Part shown: in pieces, positions 49,440 through 59,363 of the stretch
How positions within the stretch are numbered: the stretch's first letter is position 1
Layout of the letters: each line of letters begins with the position of its first letter
From: Bog-473 sp963738135
Lineage (GTDB): Bacteria; Actinomycetota; Acidimicrobiia; Acidimicrobiales; RAAP-2
Direction of reading: 5' to 3'
NCBI GenBank assembly: GCA_963738135.1
Contig: CAVTVK010000005.1
Location: 310,001 to 374,000 of the forward strand
DNA: 64,000 nucleotides
Notes under the pieces: model-generated
The model's database searches: none
Seen by the model: only the letters and a program-made list of their open reading frames with translations
Told to the model about the DNA's origin: nothing
Made by a program: the position numbers and the translations under genes

Positions 49440-49484
49440 TTGTTGCACAACAAGTTGAGGAAGTTGCACAACAAAGTTGAGGAA
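49440..49484 (+). repeat. Tandem repeat with operator-like palindromes before the MCE operon
   Basis: GTTGCACAACAAGTTGAGGAA (49442-49462) is followed by a copy with one extra A (49463-49484), and each holds a GTTG-CA-CAAC palindrome, extended to TTGTTG-CA-CAACAA in the first. The stretch is AT-rich within a GC-rich genome and sits between the divergent sigma and yrbE genes, about 235 bases before yrbE. It looks like a double binding site for a repressor or nucleoid protein. The rest of 49296-49719 holds no gene. Confidence 0.6.
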
Positions 49485-49719
49485 TTCACCTGCGAAGCAA
49501 AGAGAGTTGCCAAGGGAATTGAGGGGTTGTCGGGCCTCGGTGCGCTCCCGGCCGATCCACTCGCAGAACGCGGTCTGCCGGGAGCGCGAAGCCGAGCGAA
49601 GCCCCCTCCGACGTACGCCGCAAGGTTCGACGCCGCCTCCCGTTTTCTCTGCGAAGGAAGAACGGGGGGCGGGCCGCGAGCCCGTTCAGTGCCAAGGAGC
49701 CTCGGAAGGGGGGACGGCG

Positions 49720-50649
49720 TTGGCTGAAAAAGATGCGGGCACAGGTGTCGTACCCGATCAGGTGCTCGACACCACCCCAGCTCCGAGTCGAGAGGAGATG
49801 GCGCGCCGGTTGGGCAGCCCCAGCGGCCGTCCGACCGCAACGGGGTTGCTCCCACGCCCCGGCCGACCGGTCACCGACGAGGGAAAAATCGCTTCAGCGG
49901 TCCGTGAGACGGGCAACATGTTTGCCACGGCCTCCGAAGCCCTGCGGCAAGCTCCGCTCAAGGGCATCCCCGTCTCCGAGTTCTTCGACCAGTGCTGGTT
50001 TCTGGCCCGCGTCACCACGCTGCCCTTGATCCTGCTGTCCATCCCGTTCGGGATGGTCATCGCTCTGGAGGTCGGCTCGCTCCTGCAACAGATCGGAGCG
50101 CAATCCCAGCTCGGTGCCGCCATGGTGTTGGCGGTCGTCCGGGAGCAGGCGCCCGTCGCCACCGCGCTCCTCATCGCAGGCGCCGGCGGATCGGCCATGT
50201 GCGCTGACCTCGGGTCGCGTCGCATCCGCGACGAAATCAGCGCGATGGAGGTCATGGGCGTGAACCCACTGCACCGCCTGGTGCTCCCTCGGCTCCTGGC
50301 CGCCACCGTGGTCGCAGTCCTGCTCGACGCCGTTGTCAGCGTGGCCGGAATCGCCGGCGGCCTCTGGTTCGGCACGCACGCGATCCACATCACGACAAGC
50401 AGTTTCTTCGCCACCTTCGGTGAGCTCAGCCAGATGGCCGACCTCGTGATCGCCCTCGTCAAGGCGGGCATCTTCGGATTCATCGCCGCCATGGTCGCGT
50501 GTTACAAGGGCCTCTATTGCAAGAGCGGTCCGAAAGGCGTAGGCGACGCTGTGAACCAGGCCGTTGTCGTGACGTTCATCCTCTCGTTCTTCGTGAATTT
50601 CTTGCTGACCGTCTTTTACTTCAACTTCATTCCTCAAAAGGGCATCTGA
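49720..50649 (+). CDS. yrbEA: YrbE/MlaE-type MCE permease A
   Basis: TTG 49720 follows GGAAGGGGGGACGG and starts a 309-aa product (MAEKDAGTGVVPDQVLDTTP); a frame from 49477 adds implausible sequence. An N-terminal disordered stretch of about 70 residues precedes the MlaE domain with about five TM helices, including the hallmark block AGAGGSAMCADLGSRRIRDEISAMEVMGVNPLHRLVLPRLLA. It forms the membrane channel of the MCE lipid transporter with YrbEB and is driven by MceG. Its stop overlaps the next ATG (TGATG). Confidence 0.9.
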   Translation: MAEKDAGTGVVPDQVLDTTPAPSREEMARRLGSPSGRPTATGLLPRPGRPVTDEGKIASAVRETGNMFATASEALRQAPLKGIPVSEFFDQCWFLARVTTLPLILLSIPFGMVIALEVGSLLQQIGAQSQLGAAMVLAVVREQAPVATALLIAGAGGSAMCADLGSRRIRDEISAMEVMGVNPLHRLVLPRLLAATVVAVLLDAVVSVAGIAGGLWFGTHAIHITTSSFFATFGELSQMADLVIALVKAGIFGFIAAMVACYKGLYCKSGPKGVGDAVNQAVVVTFILSFFVNFLLTVFYFNFIPQKGI

Positions 50650-51539
50650 TGGCGATCGATGCTCCCATCCGGGAACGTCCCGCAAAAGAGGCGTCGGCCG
50701 GCATAGCAATCAGTCGCAACGCGATCGGTTCCGCGAATGCCGCGCTTGGCTTGTTCGACGCCCTCTACGCACAGCTGAAGTTCTACGTGCAGATTGCCCG
50801 GTCCCTCCCACGCGCCCTGAGATACCCAAAGGAGATCCTCGTCCTGATGTCGGATATCTCACTGGGCTCGGGCGCGCTCGTCGTCGGCGGAGGGATGTTC
50901 TTCGTGGTGGTCTCGATCTCGTTCTTCACCGGGACCGAGGTCGGGCTGGAGGGGTTCAATGGCCTGCAGCAGATCGGGGCCGAGGCCTTCACCGGAGTGA
51001 TCACCTCCCTCGCGAACACTCGCGAGATCACCCCGCTCGTGGCGGGAGTGGCTCTGGCCGCCCAGGTGGGCGCCGGGTTCACCGCACAGCTCGGCGCCAT
51101 GAGGATCAGCGACGAGATCGACGCGCTCGAGGTAATGGGGGTCAACAGCGTCGTCTACCTGGTGGCCACCCGCGTGTGGGCGGCCCTGATCACGATGATC
51201 CCTCTCTATCTGGCGGCGCTCTTCGCCAGCTATCTCGCCTCCGAGCTGGTGGTGACGAAGTTCTTCGGACTGTCGACCGGTACCTACACGCACTACTTCC
51301 GGCTCTATCTGCCGCCGCTCGACATCTTCTACTCGTTCCTCAAGGCGATGGTGTTCGCCGTCCTCGTCACGTTCGTGCACTGCTACTACGGCTACAACGC
51401 GACCGGCGGGCCGGCGGGGGTCGGTGTGGCGGCCGGTCGGGCCATCCGCCTCTCCATCATCCTCGTCGTCGTGGTCAATCTCTTCATGTCGCTCATCCTC
51501 TTCGGCGGCGTCAATGCAACGGCCAAGTTGGTCGGATGA
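50649..51539 (+). CDS. yrbEB: YrbE/MlaE-type MCE permease B
   Basis: ATG 50649 overlaps the yrbEA stop. The 296-aa protein has the MlaE fold with the matching block AAQVGAGFTAQLGAMRISDEIDALEVMGVNSVVYLVATRVWAALI and C-terminal TM helices (FYSFLKAMVFAVLVTFVHCYYG, AIRLSIILVVVVNLFMSLIL). It pairs with YrbEA as a heterodimer. Its stop overlaps the first mce gene as ATGA. Confidence 0.9.
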   Translation: MAIDAPIRERPAKEASAGIAISRNAIGSANAALGLFDALYAQLKFYVQIARSLPRALRYPKEILVLMSDISLGSGALVVGGGMFFVVVSISFFTGTEVGLEGFNGLQQIGAEAFTGVITSLANTREITPLVAGVALAAQVGAGFTAQLGAMRISDEIDALEVMGVNSVVYLVATRVWAALITMIPLYLAALFASYLASELVVTKFFGLSTGTYTHYFRLYLPPLDIFYSFLKAMVFAVLVTFVHCYYGYNATGGPAGVGVAAGRAIRLSIILVVVVNLFMSLILFGGVNATAKLVG

Positions 51540-52822
51540 GGCGACTCCTACGCATTGCGGTCAGCCTGGGGGTCCTCTTTGGCCTCGTCTTTGGAACCGT
51601 GACGCTCGTCCGCCTGGCGAACGGAGACTTTGCCGGCGACTACGCCCTGAGCGGCACGTTCCCGCGGGCCGGAGAGGGCCTACACTCCGGCTCGGCCGTG
51701 GTTTTCCGCGGCGTCCAGGTCGGTCGGGTTTCCACCATCTCGCTCCAGCACAACCTGGCGCAGGTCACCGTCCTCATCGAACCGTCCTTCAAGGTCCCGA
51801 ACAGCGCGACGGCGACGGTGGAGCCGGTGAACCTTTTCGGCGCGGAGCAGATCGCGATCTCCACCCCGGACCGGAACTCCGACGTCGGGCCCTATCTGGT
51901 TCCCGGCTCCTCGTTCGCGCGTGCCCAAAGCAGCGACGAATTGGGCGATCTCTTCGCCGCCGCCACACCCCTCTTGAACCAGATCGACACCACCCACCTC
52001 TCGACCGTCTTGGGCGAAGTGGCCCAGGCCTCGCAGGGGGAGGGGCCAAAGATCGCCGCCTCCATCAACGCCGGGACCCAACTGGCCGGACTGCTCGACT
52101 GGACACTCGATGCGCAGCTGCGTGCACTGCAGTCCTTTGCAAAGTTCACCCAGGCGATCGCCCCGGCCGCGGGCGACCTCAACAACCTCAACGCGGAGAT
52201 CAACGCAGGCTTGCCTTCCTTCAACGCGGAGGAGGCCGACTACGAGAACCTCCTCAACGCACTGATCCCCTTCTCCAACCGTCTTGCCGCCCTGCTTTCG
52301 ACCTATCACCCGGACATCGCGACGATCCTGGAATCGGGGGACAACGTCTCCCGGGTCCTGCTGGCGCAGCAGGATTCCATCGGTCAGGTCGTCAATGGCG
52401 CATACCACTACTTCCAGAAGATCGCCCAAGGTGCGGCGGGACTGAACAAGCTGCCCGACGGCAGCACGTACGCGTACTTCAACACCTTCATCCTCTTCAG
52501 CGACGTCAACAACCTGGTCTGCAATCTCATTGCGCCGTCGACCGGGGGTATGTCCTTCCTGCAGCCGATTCAGCAGGCCTTGGCCGGCAGCGGGTCGGCC
52601 TTCAATTGTTCGTCGGAGTTTGCGACGTTCGATGCGCTCCAGAATGGCTCTGCGCCGGCAGCAGCACCGATCCCAGAACCGTCCGCGTCCGCCACATCAG
52701 GCGCGAGCAATGCTGCCGCCGCTGCGGCGAACCAGGCGTACGGCATGGTGGGGCAGCCCGATCAGTCCTCGCCGACCAACCTCAGTGGCATCATCAGGCA
52801 ACTTCTCGGCGGGCTCCCGTGA
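51536..52822 (+). CDS. mceA: MCE-family protein, position A
   Basis: The 428-aa protein has an N-terminal TM helix (LLRIAVSLGVLFGLVFGTVTLV), an MCE/MlaD domain at about residues 38-115 (YALSGTFPRAGEGLHSGSAVVFRGVQVGRVSTISL), a long helical region (residues 130-330) and a Ser/Ala/Pro-rich C-terminus. Six such proteins stack or mix into a tube that carries lipids across the envelope. ATG and GTG overlaps link all genes of the operon. Confidence 0.88.
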   Translation: MRRLLRIAVSLGVLFGLVFGTVTLVRLANGDFAGDYALSGTFPRAGEGLHSGSAVVFRGVQVGRVSTISLQHNLAQVTVLIEPSFKVPNSATATVEPVNLFGAEQIAISTPDRNSDVGPYLVPGSSFARAQSSDELGDLFAAATPLLNQIDTTHLSTVLGEVAQASQGEGPKIAASINAGTQLAGLLDWTLDAQLRALQSFAKFTQAIAPAAGDLNNLNAEINAGLPSFNAEEADYENLLNALIPFSNRLAALLSTYHPDIATILESGDNVSRVLLAQQDSIGQVVNGAYHYFQKIAQGAAGLNKLPDGSTYAYFNTFILFSDVNNLVCNLIAPSTGGMSFLQPIQQALAGSGSAFNCSSEFATFDALQNGSAPAAAPIPEPSASATSGASNAAAAAANQAYGMVGQPDQSSPTNLSGIIRQLLGGLP

Positions 52823-54021
52823 GCATGTTGCGCCATTTCCCCAAGTCGGCGTTCAAGTTCGCCCTGTTTGCGCTGGTGTGTCTGGTCCTGCTGGCCGGCC
52901 TGGCGGTGAAGATCGGGAACATCTCACTGTTCAGCAGCCGTCACACAATTGACGCGCAGCTGAGTGACGTGACCGGCCTGGCCCGTGGTGACGACGTCAA
53001 CATTGCAGGCGTCCCCGTCGGGCAGGTCTCGAGCATCAGCGTGCAGCACGGACACGCGGTCATTTCGTTGAGCGTCAACAACACGGTGTCCCTGCATCGG
53101 TCGACCGACGTGGGGATGCGGTGGCACAACGTCATCGGGCAGAAGGAGATCGAGCTCTTCCCGGGACGGAGCGGCCCGATCCTGCTGCCTGGGTCCACCA
53201 TCCCGCTGACGCACGACGTGACCGACGCCAGTATCGACACCTTCTTGAACTCGCTCGGACCGGTTCTCGCTTCGATCAACACGAAGGAAGCGAACGCATT
53301 CGTCGAAAACGTCTCGGGGGCACTGGAAGGGGACACCGCCGAAATCAACCAGCTCATCAACAGCGGGGCCACCGTTTCCTCGACCGTTCAGGCTCTCGAC
53401 TCCCAGGTGGGCCAGATCATCGGGAACTTGAACCAGGTGTTGACTGCACTGGCCTCGCGGTCGGGCGACATCGACTCGCTGGTGACCAACCTCCAGACGG
53501 TCTCCTCCGCCCTTGCTTCCAAGAATTCGTTGCTCGATGGCGTCGTGAGCAACCTGTCCCTGGTGGCGACTGACCTTGCCGGACTGATCGGGAACAACCA
53601 CGACACCATCGCGAGCACCATCGGCAACCTGCAGGCCGTCGCGGCCGACGTGCAGAACAACCGACAGAACCTGGCCAACAGCCTCTCGAGTCTGGGCGCA
53701 GGTCTGGCGCCGTACATTCAGATCTCTCAGTGGGGGCAATGGTTTGCCGTCGAGACCGTGTACACATGTCTCGCCGGCCAGTCAGTCTGTCCCTACTACC
53801 AGCCCGGCAATCCGCCCGCCGGATCCGGGCCCGGCGGGAGCCCCCCGCTTCCGGCGCCCCTGTCGGGCGTCACGACGCCGGGACTACCCAACGGCTCGTC
53901 CTCGCCGACGTCGTCGAACGCCAAGAGCTCCTCCGTCAACGCGAGCAGCCCGCTGGCGGCGTCGACCCTGCACCTCAATCTGCAGGCGGTGAGTGGTGCC
54001 ACCACGGGAGGCTCGCAATGA
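52819..54021 (+). CDS. mceB: MCE-family protein, position B
   Basis: GTG 52819 overlaps the previous stop (ATG 52825 is an alternative). The 400-aa protein has a TM helix (FKFALFALVCLVLLAGLAVKIG), an MCE domain (HTIDAQLSDVTGLARGDDVNIAGVPVGQVSSISVQ), long coiled-coil-like helices rich in Asn, Ser, Leu and Val, and a Pro/Ser-rich tail. A far longer frame upstream in this phase is a shadow of mceA. Confidence 0.88.
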   Translation: MSMLRHFPKSAFKFALFALVCLVLLAGLAVKIGNISLFSSRHTIDAQLSDVTGLARGDDVNIAGVPVGQVSSISVQHGHAVISLSVNNTVSLHRSTDVGMRWHNVIGQKEIELFPGRSGPILLPGSTIPLTHDVTDASIDTFLNSLGPVLASINTKEANAFVENVSGALEGDTAEINQLINSGATVSSTVQALDSQVGQIIGNLNQVLTALASRSGDIDSLVTNLQTVSSALASKNSLLDGVVSNLSLVATDLAGLIGNNHDTIASTIGNLQAVAADVQNNRQNLANSLSSLGAGLAPYIQISQWGQWFAVETVYTCLAGQSVCPYYQPGNPPAGSGPGGSPPLPAPLSGVTTPGLPNGSSSPTSSNAKSSSVNASSPLAASTLHLNLQAVSGATTGGSQ

Positions 54022-55274
54022 AGGCCTTTACGGAACGCAATCCGAAAGTCGTCGGCATCACGGCGGTGATCGTCATGTCGGCATGCGTGCTGGCCATCTT
54101 GTTGCTCAACAGAAGCTTCTTCAACTCCGGCTACTCGATTGAGGCGCGGTTCGCCAACGCTGCGGGAATCTCCAAGGGCACGGAGGTGATGGAAGCCGGC
54201 GTCAATGTGGGGACGGTCACGGCAGTACGGGTGCACGGCAATGCGGTCGATGCCCAGCTCTCCGTGAACCGTTCGGTGGTCCTGCCGCACATGACGACGG
54301 CGGCCATTGAGGTCGAGACGCTCCTCGGCGTCGTGGACGTCACGTTGAAGCCGGTCAGCGGCTGGAGCGATCCCCTGAAGCCCCAGGCACTCATCACCGA
54401 CACCTCGGTGCCGACCGAGTTCTACGAGCTCCAGAACACCGCACATTCGCTGCTGACCAAGACGAACGCCAAAGCGCTCAACAACCTGGTTACTTCCCTG
54501 GCCACAATCACCAAGGACAAGCGGACGCAGGTGGCCCAAATCATCTCCGGTCTCGGGGCCCTCACGACGACAGTTGATCAGCGCTCCGGTCAGGTCTCAC
54601 AGTTGATCGACTCGGCGAACACTCTCTCCTCCACGCTGGCGGGCCGGGACCAGCAATTGCTGTCCATCGTCAACAATCTCGACACGGTCTCCACCGGTCT
54701 GGCCGCCAACAACCAGGATCTGGCCAACCTGATCACCAATGTCGACTCCATGGCGAGCCAGACCAACAGCCTGGTCAGCCAGGACTCTCCCGCCCTCAAC
54801 TCGCTGTTGAAGAACCTGCACTCCGATCTCACCGTTGTCGGCCAGCATCAAGATGACCTGGCCGAGGGTGTGAGCTATCTCGGCGGGGCGCTGAAGGGCT
54901 TCCAATCCATCGCCTACAGCGGTTCCACGCCCGTGCCGTGGGGCAACATCTTCGTCAACCCGGCATCGTTGACCAACTCGTTCGGCGTCATCGGACCCTG
55001 CGGGGCCTTCGACCAGGTGCTGAATCAGGTGTTGGGGCCGGACCCGGCGTCGTGCAACAACCAGACAGGCCCGCTGCCGGGGGAGGGATCGAACACCAGC
55101 ACGGGGACGGCGACCGCCCCGCCGCCAGGCTCCGCCCCGGCGGGACCGACGCCATCGCCATCCGCCGTTCCGTCGGCTGGCTCGCAATCCGTCGGCGGTG
55201 GACCGACCGGGCCGAACTCGGGCCTCGGTGGCCTCTCCCAGCTGATCAGTCCGCTGTTGCAAGGGGTCGGATGA
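54018..55274 (+). CDS. mceC: MCE-family protein, position C
   Basis: ATG 54018 overlaps the mceB stop. The 418-aa protein has the TM helix VVGITAVIVMSACVLAILLLN, the MCE domain (YSIEARFANAAGISKGTEVMEAGVNVGTVTAVRV, VETLLGVVDVTLKPVSG), a helical region (NALNNLVTSLATITKDKRTQ-like heptads through residue 300) and a Pro/Ser/Thr/Gly-rich tail. The order fits the third of six MCE subunits. Confidence 0.88.
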   Translation: MKAFTERNPKVVGITAVIVMSACVLAILLLNRSFFNSGYSIEARFANAAGISKGTEVMEAGVNVGTVTAVRVHGNAVDAQLSVNRSVVLPHMTTAAIEVETLLGVVDVTLKPVSGWSDPLKPQALITDTSVPTEFYELQNTAHSLLTKTNAKALNNLVTSLATITKDKRTQVAQIISGLGALTTTVDQRSGQVSQLIDSANTLSSTLAGRDQQLLSIVNNLDTVSTGLAANNQDLANLITNVDSMASQTNSLVSQDSPALNSLLKNLHSDLTVVGQHQDDLAEGVSYLGGALKGFQSIAYSGSTPVPWGNIFVNPASLTNSFGVIGPCGAFDQVLNQVLGPDPASCNNQTGPLPGEGSNTSTGTATAPPPGSAPAGPTPSPSAVPSAGSQSVGGGPTGPNSGLGGLSQLISPLLQGVG

Positions 55275-56948
55275 CACGCCGCCTACGCGCCGCGTTCACC
55301 TCGAAGGCCGCCCGCCTCGCACTGGCCAGTGCCGTCATCGCCGCGGGGGTCATCGTCGGCATCGACGAGGCCAAGGGAGCAGCGACCTACCCGATCCGGG
55401 TCGTCTATTCCAGCGCGCCGGGTCTGTTCACCGGGGCAGCCGTCGATGTCCTGGGCGTCAAGGTCGGCACGGTCAGCGACGTGCAGAACTTCGGCGACAA
55501 GGTCGATGTCACGCTGGCGGTGGACTCGGGGACGCGGATCCCCGCGACGGCGTTCGCGTCCCTGGTGGCGCCGCAGTTGCTGGGCTCGCCTGACGTCGAT
55601 CTCAATCCCGGCTACGTCGGAGGTCCCACTCTGGCCCCCGGTGCGACCATTCCTCAGGACCACACGGCGATTCCGGTCTCGACGGACGAGCTGCTGAAGG
55701 AGCTGCAGAAGACACTCAACGCGCATCAGTCCCCATGCCGTGGGCAATCTCGTGAGCAATCTGGCCACCGACCTCGATGGCCAGGGCGCCAGCCTGAACA
55801 AACTGATCGCGTCGGCGGCCGGGACGGTGCAACTGCTGGCGAACAAGGGCAACGACCTGGGCCGGCTCAACGGCACGTTGGCCCAGCTGACCGGAACACT
55901 CAATACAGACACGAGTCAGATAGAGCAATTGGTCGAGCAGTACGACACGGTGTCGACCACCGTGGCCCAGCATTCGGGTCAGCTCAACGATGCCATCACG
56001 CAGCTGGCGGGGGCGAGCTCGGGATTGGTCGGCCTGCTGGTGCCGAATCTGCAGCCCCTGGAGGCGGACGTGGGTACCGTCACGACGGTCGGACGCACCC
56101 TCGATCGGAATCTGTCCTCGGTTGACGAGATCCTGCAGAACGGCAACAACCTCTTTCAGGGAGCCAAGCGGGCCTACGACCCGACCTACAACTGGCTCGA
56201 CCTGAACCTGTCCACTGCGCCGGGGGTGACCGGTGCCTACATCGCGGGTCTGCTGCGGGACCGGCTCGCCGGTATCTGCCGCCGCATCGTGGCCAACCAC
56301 ACCAGCGGCCTCTCCGCCGCAGTCCTTTCGACCCTGAGCCAGTGCGGCAATCCCTCATCGGGATTCTTCGATCCACTGCTCGACGACATCCCGACCATCC
56401 TCAACGCGTTGAGCGGAGGGAGCGGCGCAGCCACCGCTCAGTCGCTCCTGCAGCACGGCATGAACCAGATCGCCCAGGCCCAGGCCGGCCCGACGGCACA
56501 GGCGGCGCCATCCGCACCGACCCCTCCCGGACAGAAGAGCCCGGCGCCGCCCACCACGACAAGCACGACCGTGCCGCCTTCGACGACGACGACCACAACT
56601 CCGTGCGGCCTCCTCAACGCCATCCTCGGCTGTCCCGGGAGCTCGGGCTCCGGTTCGGGCTCGGGCTCCGGTTCGGGCTCGGGCTCCGGTTCGGGCTCGG
56701 GCTCGTCAGGCGGCTCGTCGGGTTCGGGACTCGGCGGCTTGTTGTCCAACCAGCAGACACATGCGGCCAGCCAGTCCACGGCGAAGCTGGCCGTGGCCAC
56801 ACCGTCGTCGGCCAACGCAGTTCCGACCCTGACTGCCCCCTCGGCCTCCCTGTTGTCGCCTCTGCCCGGCAGGCAGCGGCGCGGCCACACCCATCCGCAC
56901 CCCGGCCTTCTCGCTGGCTGGGCGCACGACGTGTCGGGATGGTTCTGA
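55271..56948 (+). pseudogene. mceD: MCE-family protein, position D, with one frameshift
   Basis: ATG 55271 overlaps the mceC stop. The first frame gives the TM helix (LALASAVIAAGVIVGI) and MCE domain (YPIRVVYSSAPGLFTGAAVDVLGVKVGTVSDVQ) up to LKELQKTLNA at about 55723. The protein then continues in the next frame as ISPHAVGNLVSNLATDLDGQGASLNKL to a stop at 56946-56948. Removing one base near 55721-55724 (GCGC) joins them into 558 residues, and the end overlaps mceE. Read literally, the protein would stop at 56125 in nonsense. The C-terminal part has TTTT and (GS)n repeats. The other five MCE genes are intact, so an assembly error is likely. Confidence 0.8.
56646..56705 (+). repeat. 18-bp tandem repeat coding for Gly-Ser
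   Basis: GGCTCCGGTTCGGGCTCG is repeated three times with a partial fourth, encoding (GSGSGS)n in the mceD C-terminal tail. It makes a flexible linker and is prone to copy-number change. Confidence 0.9.
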
Positions 56949-57973
56949 TGCGCATCCGGTCCTCGGCGCGTCGACTCCTGGCCGCGGTGCCGCTCGCCGC
57001 CGCCGTGGCCTTGGGCCTGGCCGGCTGTTCCGTGTCCGGCGGCGGTCAACGCACCGCGACAGCGGTCTTCACCGATGTCGGCGACCTGGCCAACGGGGCC
57101 CAGGTACAACTGGCCGACGTTCCCGTCGGCTCGGTGCGTTCCATCGCGCTCGAGGGCGACAAGGCGAAGGTGACGCTTGCGTTCGACGGCGGCGTGCGGA
57201 TTCCGGCTGACGTCCGCGCCGCCATCAATCGCAGCACCATCCTCGGTGACCAGTTCGTGCAGCTCACCGTCCCCAAGAGCGAGACGGGGGCCGCCGCCGC
57301 CACGGCCGCACAGCTGCCCGATGGCGCTCGTATCGCACGCACCTCCCTCGTTCCCGACGTCGAGCAGTTCGTGGCGGCCGGATCGCAGGTCTTCGGCGCC
57401 ATCTCGACGACCCAGCTCGAACAGATCATCGAGGCCGGTGGCGAGGGGTTCACGGGCCAGGAGGCCTCGCTCAAGGCGTTCCTCTCCGACCTGACGGAGG
57501 TCGCCGGCGGGTACGCGCAGCACACGAGCGACATCACCCAGGCGGTCGATGGCCTGAACAGCCTGACAGCCTCGCTGGCTCCCACCAGCGGCGCCACCGC
57601 CACGGCGCTGACGAACCTGTCCCAGACGGTCGCCATCCTGGCCAAGAACTCGTCGCAGTTCGAGACGCTCCTGCAGTCCCTCGACGACGTGTCCTCCCAG
57701 GGGCGCAGCCTCCTCGAGAACTACTACCCCCAGATCGTGACCCAGCTGCAGACACTGCAGGCGGTCAGCAGCCAGCTGGCACAACACCAAGCCGACCTGG
57801 CCGGGCTCCTCTCCGAAATCCCGGTGGCAGACGCCGCCCTGCCCCAAGCGGTACGGAACGGCTACGTGCAGCTCTACGAGAACATCATCGTCTGCGGCAT
57901 TCCAGGTCTGGGCGAGGACAGTACGCCCGCCTTCACTTGTGCGCCGAATGCAGCCGGGGCGGCAGCCAAGTGA
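56948..57973 (+). CDS. mceE: MCE-family lipoprotein, position E (LprK-like)
   Basis: The 341-aa protein starts MRIRSSARRLLAAVPLAAAV and has a lipobox LAGC at about residues 24-27, so it is lipid-anchored rather than TM-anchored, as is typical of the fifth MCE gene. The MCE domain follows (TATAVFTDVGDLANGAQVQLADVPVGSVRSIAL) with helical repeats to residue 300 and a short tail. Its ATG overlaps the mceD stop (TGATG) and its own stop overlaps the GTG of the next gene. Confidence 0.9.
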   Translation: MRIRSSARRLLAAVPLAAAVALGLAGCSVSGGGQRTATAVFTDVGDLANGAQVQLADVPVGSVRSIALEGDKAKVTLAFDGGVRIPADVRAAINRSTILGDQFVQLTVPKSETGAAAATAAQLPDGARIARTSLVPDVEQFVAAGSQVFGAISTTQLEQIIEAGGEGFTGQEASLKAFLSDLTEVAGGYAQHTSDITQAVDGLNSLTASLAPTSGATATALTNLSQTVAILAKNSSQFETLLQSLDDVSSQGRSLLENYYPQIVTQLQTLQAVSSQLAQHQADLAGLLSEIPVADAALPQAVRNGYVQLYENIIVCGIPGLGEDSTPAFTCAPNAAGAAAK

Positions 57974-59298
57974 TCAACCGCCGCCTCATTGTGAACCTGA
58001 TCGTCTTCTTCGTGGTCAGCTTCGCGCTCGTTGCCTACGGCGTCGTCAACCTCCTCGGTAACCCGCTGCTGAGCCCGACGATGCTCACGACCCAGTTCGC
58101 CGATGCGTCCGGGCTCTACCCGGGCTTCGAGGTGGAGCTCAACGGCGTGCCCGTCGGCACGGTCACGTCGACGTCACTGACCAGAACGGCGACCAGGGTG
58201 GCCATGCGCATCAACCCCGGCACGACGGTGCCGGACGACGTCCAGTCGTCGGTGCAGATCGCCAATGACCTCGGCGAGCAGGTCGTGAACCTGGTCCCGT
58301 CCCACGGTGGCGCGGCACCGGCCCTGGCCAGCGGAGCCACCGTGCCGGCCGCGCCGAACCAGGTGCCCGCCAATGTGGGCGCCGTCGTCGCCTCGGCCAC
58401 CCGCCTGCTCCAGGCCATCCCCGGTGGCGATCTCAACAAGCTGATCGGAGAGTTGGCGACCTCGCTGGCCGGGCAGGCCGGCAATCTGCGTACCCTCGTC
58501 AGCGCCGGGACGACCTTCTCGAAGGAATTCGTCGCCTACCAGCGGCAGTTCACGCAGCTCCTGGCGAATGCACCTCCCGCGCTCGATGCGATCACCGCCG
58601 TGGCGCCCGAGCTCCGTCAGGACCTGGCCAACACCGCGGCGCTGGTCCAGGTGCTGGCCCAGCAGAAGACGGGTCTCCATACCTTGCTCACGTCGGGATC
58701 CTCGGCCTTCAACGCCGTCGACGACCTCCTCACATCGCAGTCGGCCAACCTCGGCTGCTTCCTGCACGACACCGCCGGCATCCTCTCCAACGTCGCCGAG
58801 CCCACCAACCTGAGCAACCTGTCCCAAGGCCTCGCCGCCAACACGTACTTCTTCGGTGCGGTCGACCACATCGCCGTGCACGGTGTGGCGAAGCCAACCA
58901 CGACGAGCAGCTCGGACACGAACCAGACATTCTTACGGACCCGCCTGCTGATTCCGCCCGTCCTCGACCAGCAGGCACAGTCCTTCAGCGCCGCGAACAC
59001 GATCCCCGACACGCGACCCGGCGCGGGGTGCGTGACGGCGTTCGGCAACGGGGTCGGACCCGCGACCCAGCCCGGTTTCACCCCCGCCGCCGGCGGCCAC
59101 GTCGTGGCGCCGTCGGCGCAGGAAGCCGACGTCGAGGTTCCCTCGGCGACACCGGCCGGCCAGGCGGCGAGCGCCTCGTACCGCGTGCCGGCCAACCGCC
59201 AGGGGATCCTGCTGGCGCTCGGCGGGCTGGTGGTGCCGGCTCTCTTCTTGGCCTGGGGCGCCCGCCCCTCGCGCCGAAGCACGCGCCGACGGGCCTGA
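57970..59298 (+). CDS. mceF: MCE-family protein, position F
   Basis: GTG 57970 overlaps the mceE stop. The 442-aa protein has a TM helix (LIVNLIVFFVVSFALVAYGVVNLL), an MCE domain (MLTTQFADASGLYPGFEVELNGVPVGTVTSTSL), a helical region (residues 140-290) and, unusually, a second hydrophobic segment near the C-terminus (GILLALGGLVVPALFLAWGA) with a basic end (RPSRRSTRRRA), which suggests a second membrane anchor. Confidence 0.87.
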   Translation: MINRRLIVNLIVFFVVSFALVAYGVVNLLGNPLLSPTMLTTQFADASGLYPGFEVELNGVPVGTVTSTSLTRTATRVAMRINPGTTVPDDVQSSVQIANDLGEQVVNLVPSHGGAAPALASGATVPAAPNQVPANVGAVVASATRLLQAIPGGDLNKLIGELATSLAGQAGNLRTLVSAGTTFSKEFVAYQRQFTQLLANAPPALDAITAVAPELRQDLANTAALVQVLAQQKTGLHTLLTSGSSAFNAVDDLLTSQSANLGCFLHDTAGILSNVAEPTNLSNLSQGLAANTYFFGAVDHIAVHGVAKPTTTSSSDTNQTFLRTRLLIPPVLDQQAQSFSAANTIPDTRPGAGCVTAFGNGVGPATQPGFTPAAGGHVVAPSAQEADVEVPSATPAGQAASASYRVPANRQGILLALGGLVVPALFLAWGARPSRRSTRRRA

Positions 59299-59363
59299 GT
59301 GATCTCCCGGCACGCCGAGCGGCGCGTCGGAAGCAGTGACAGACGGAGGGAGAACGGAGAGAC

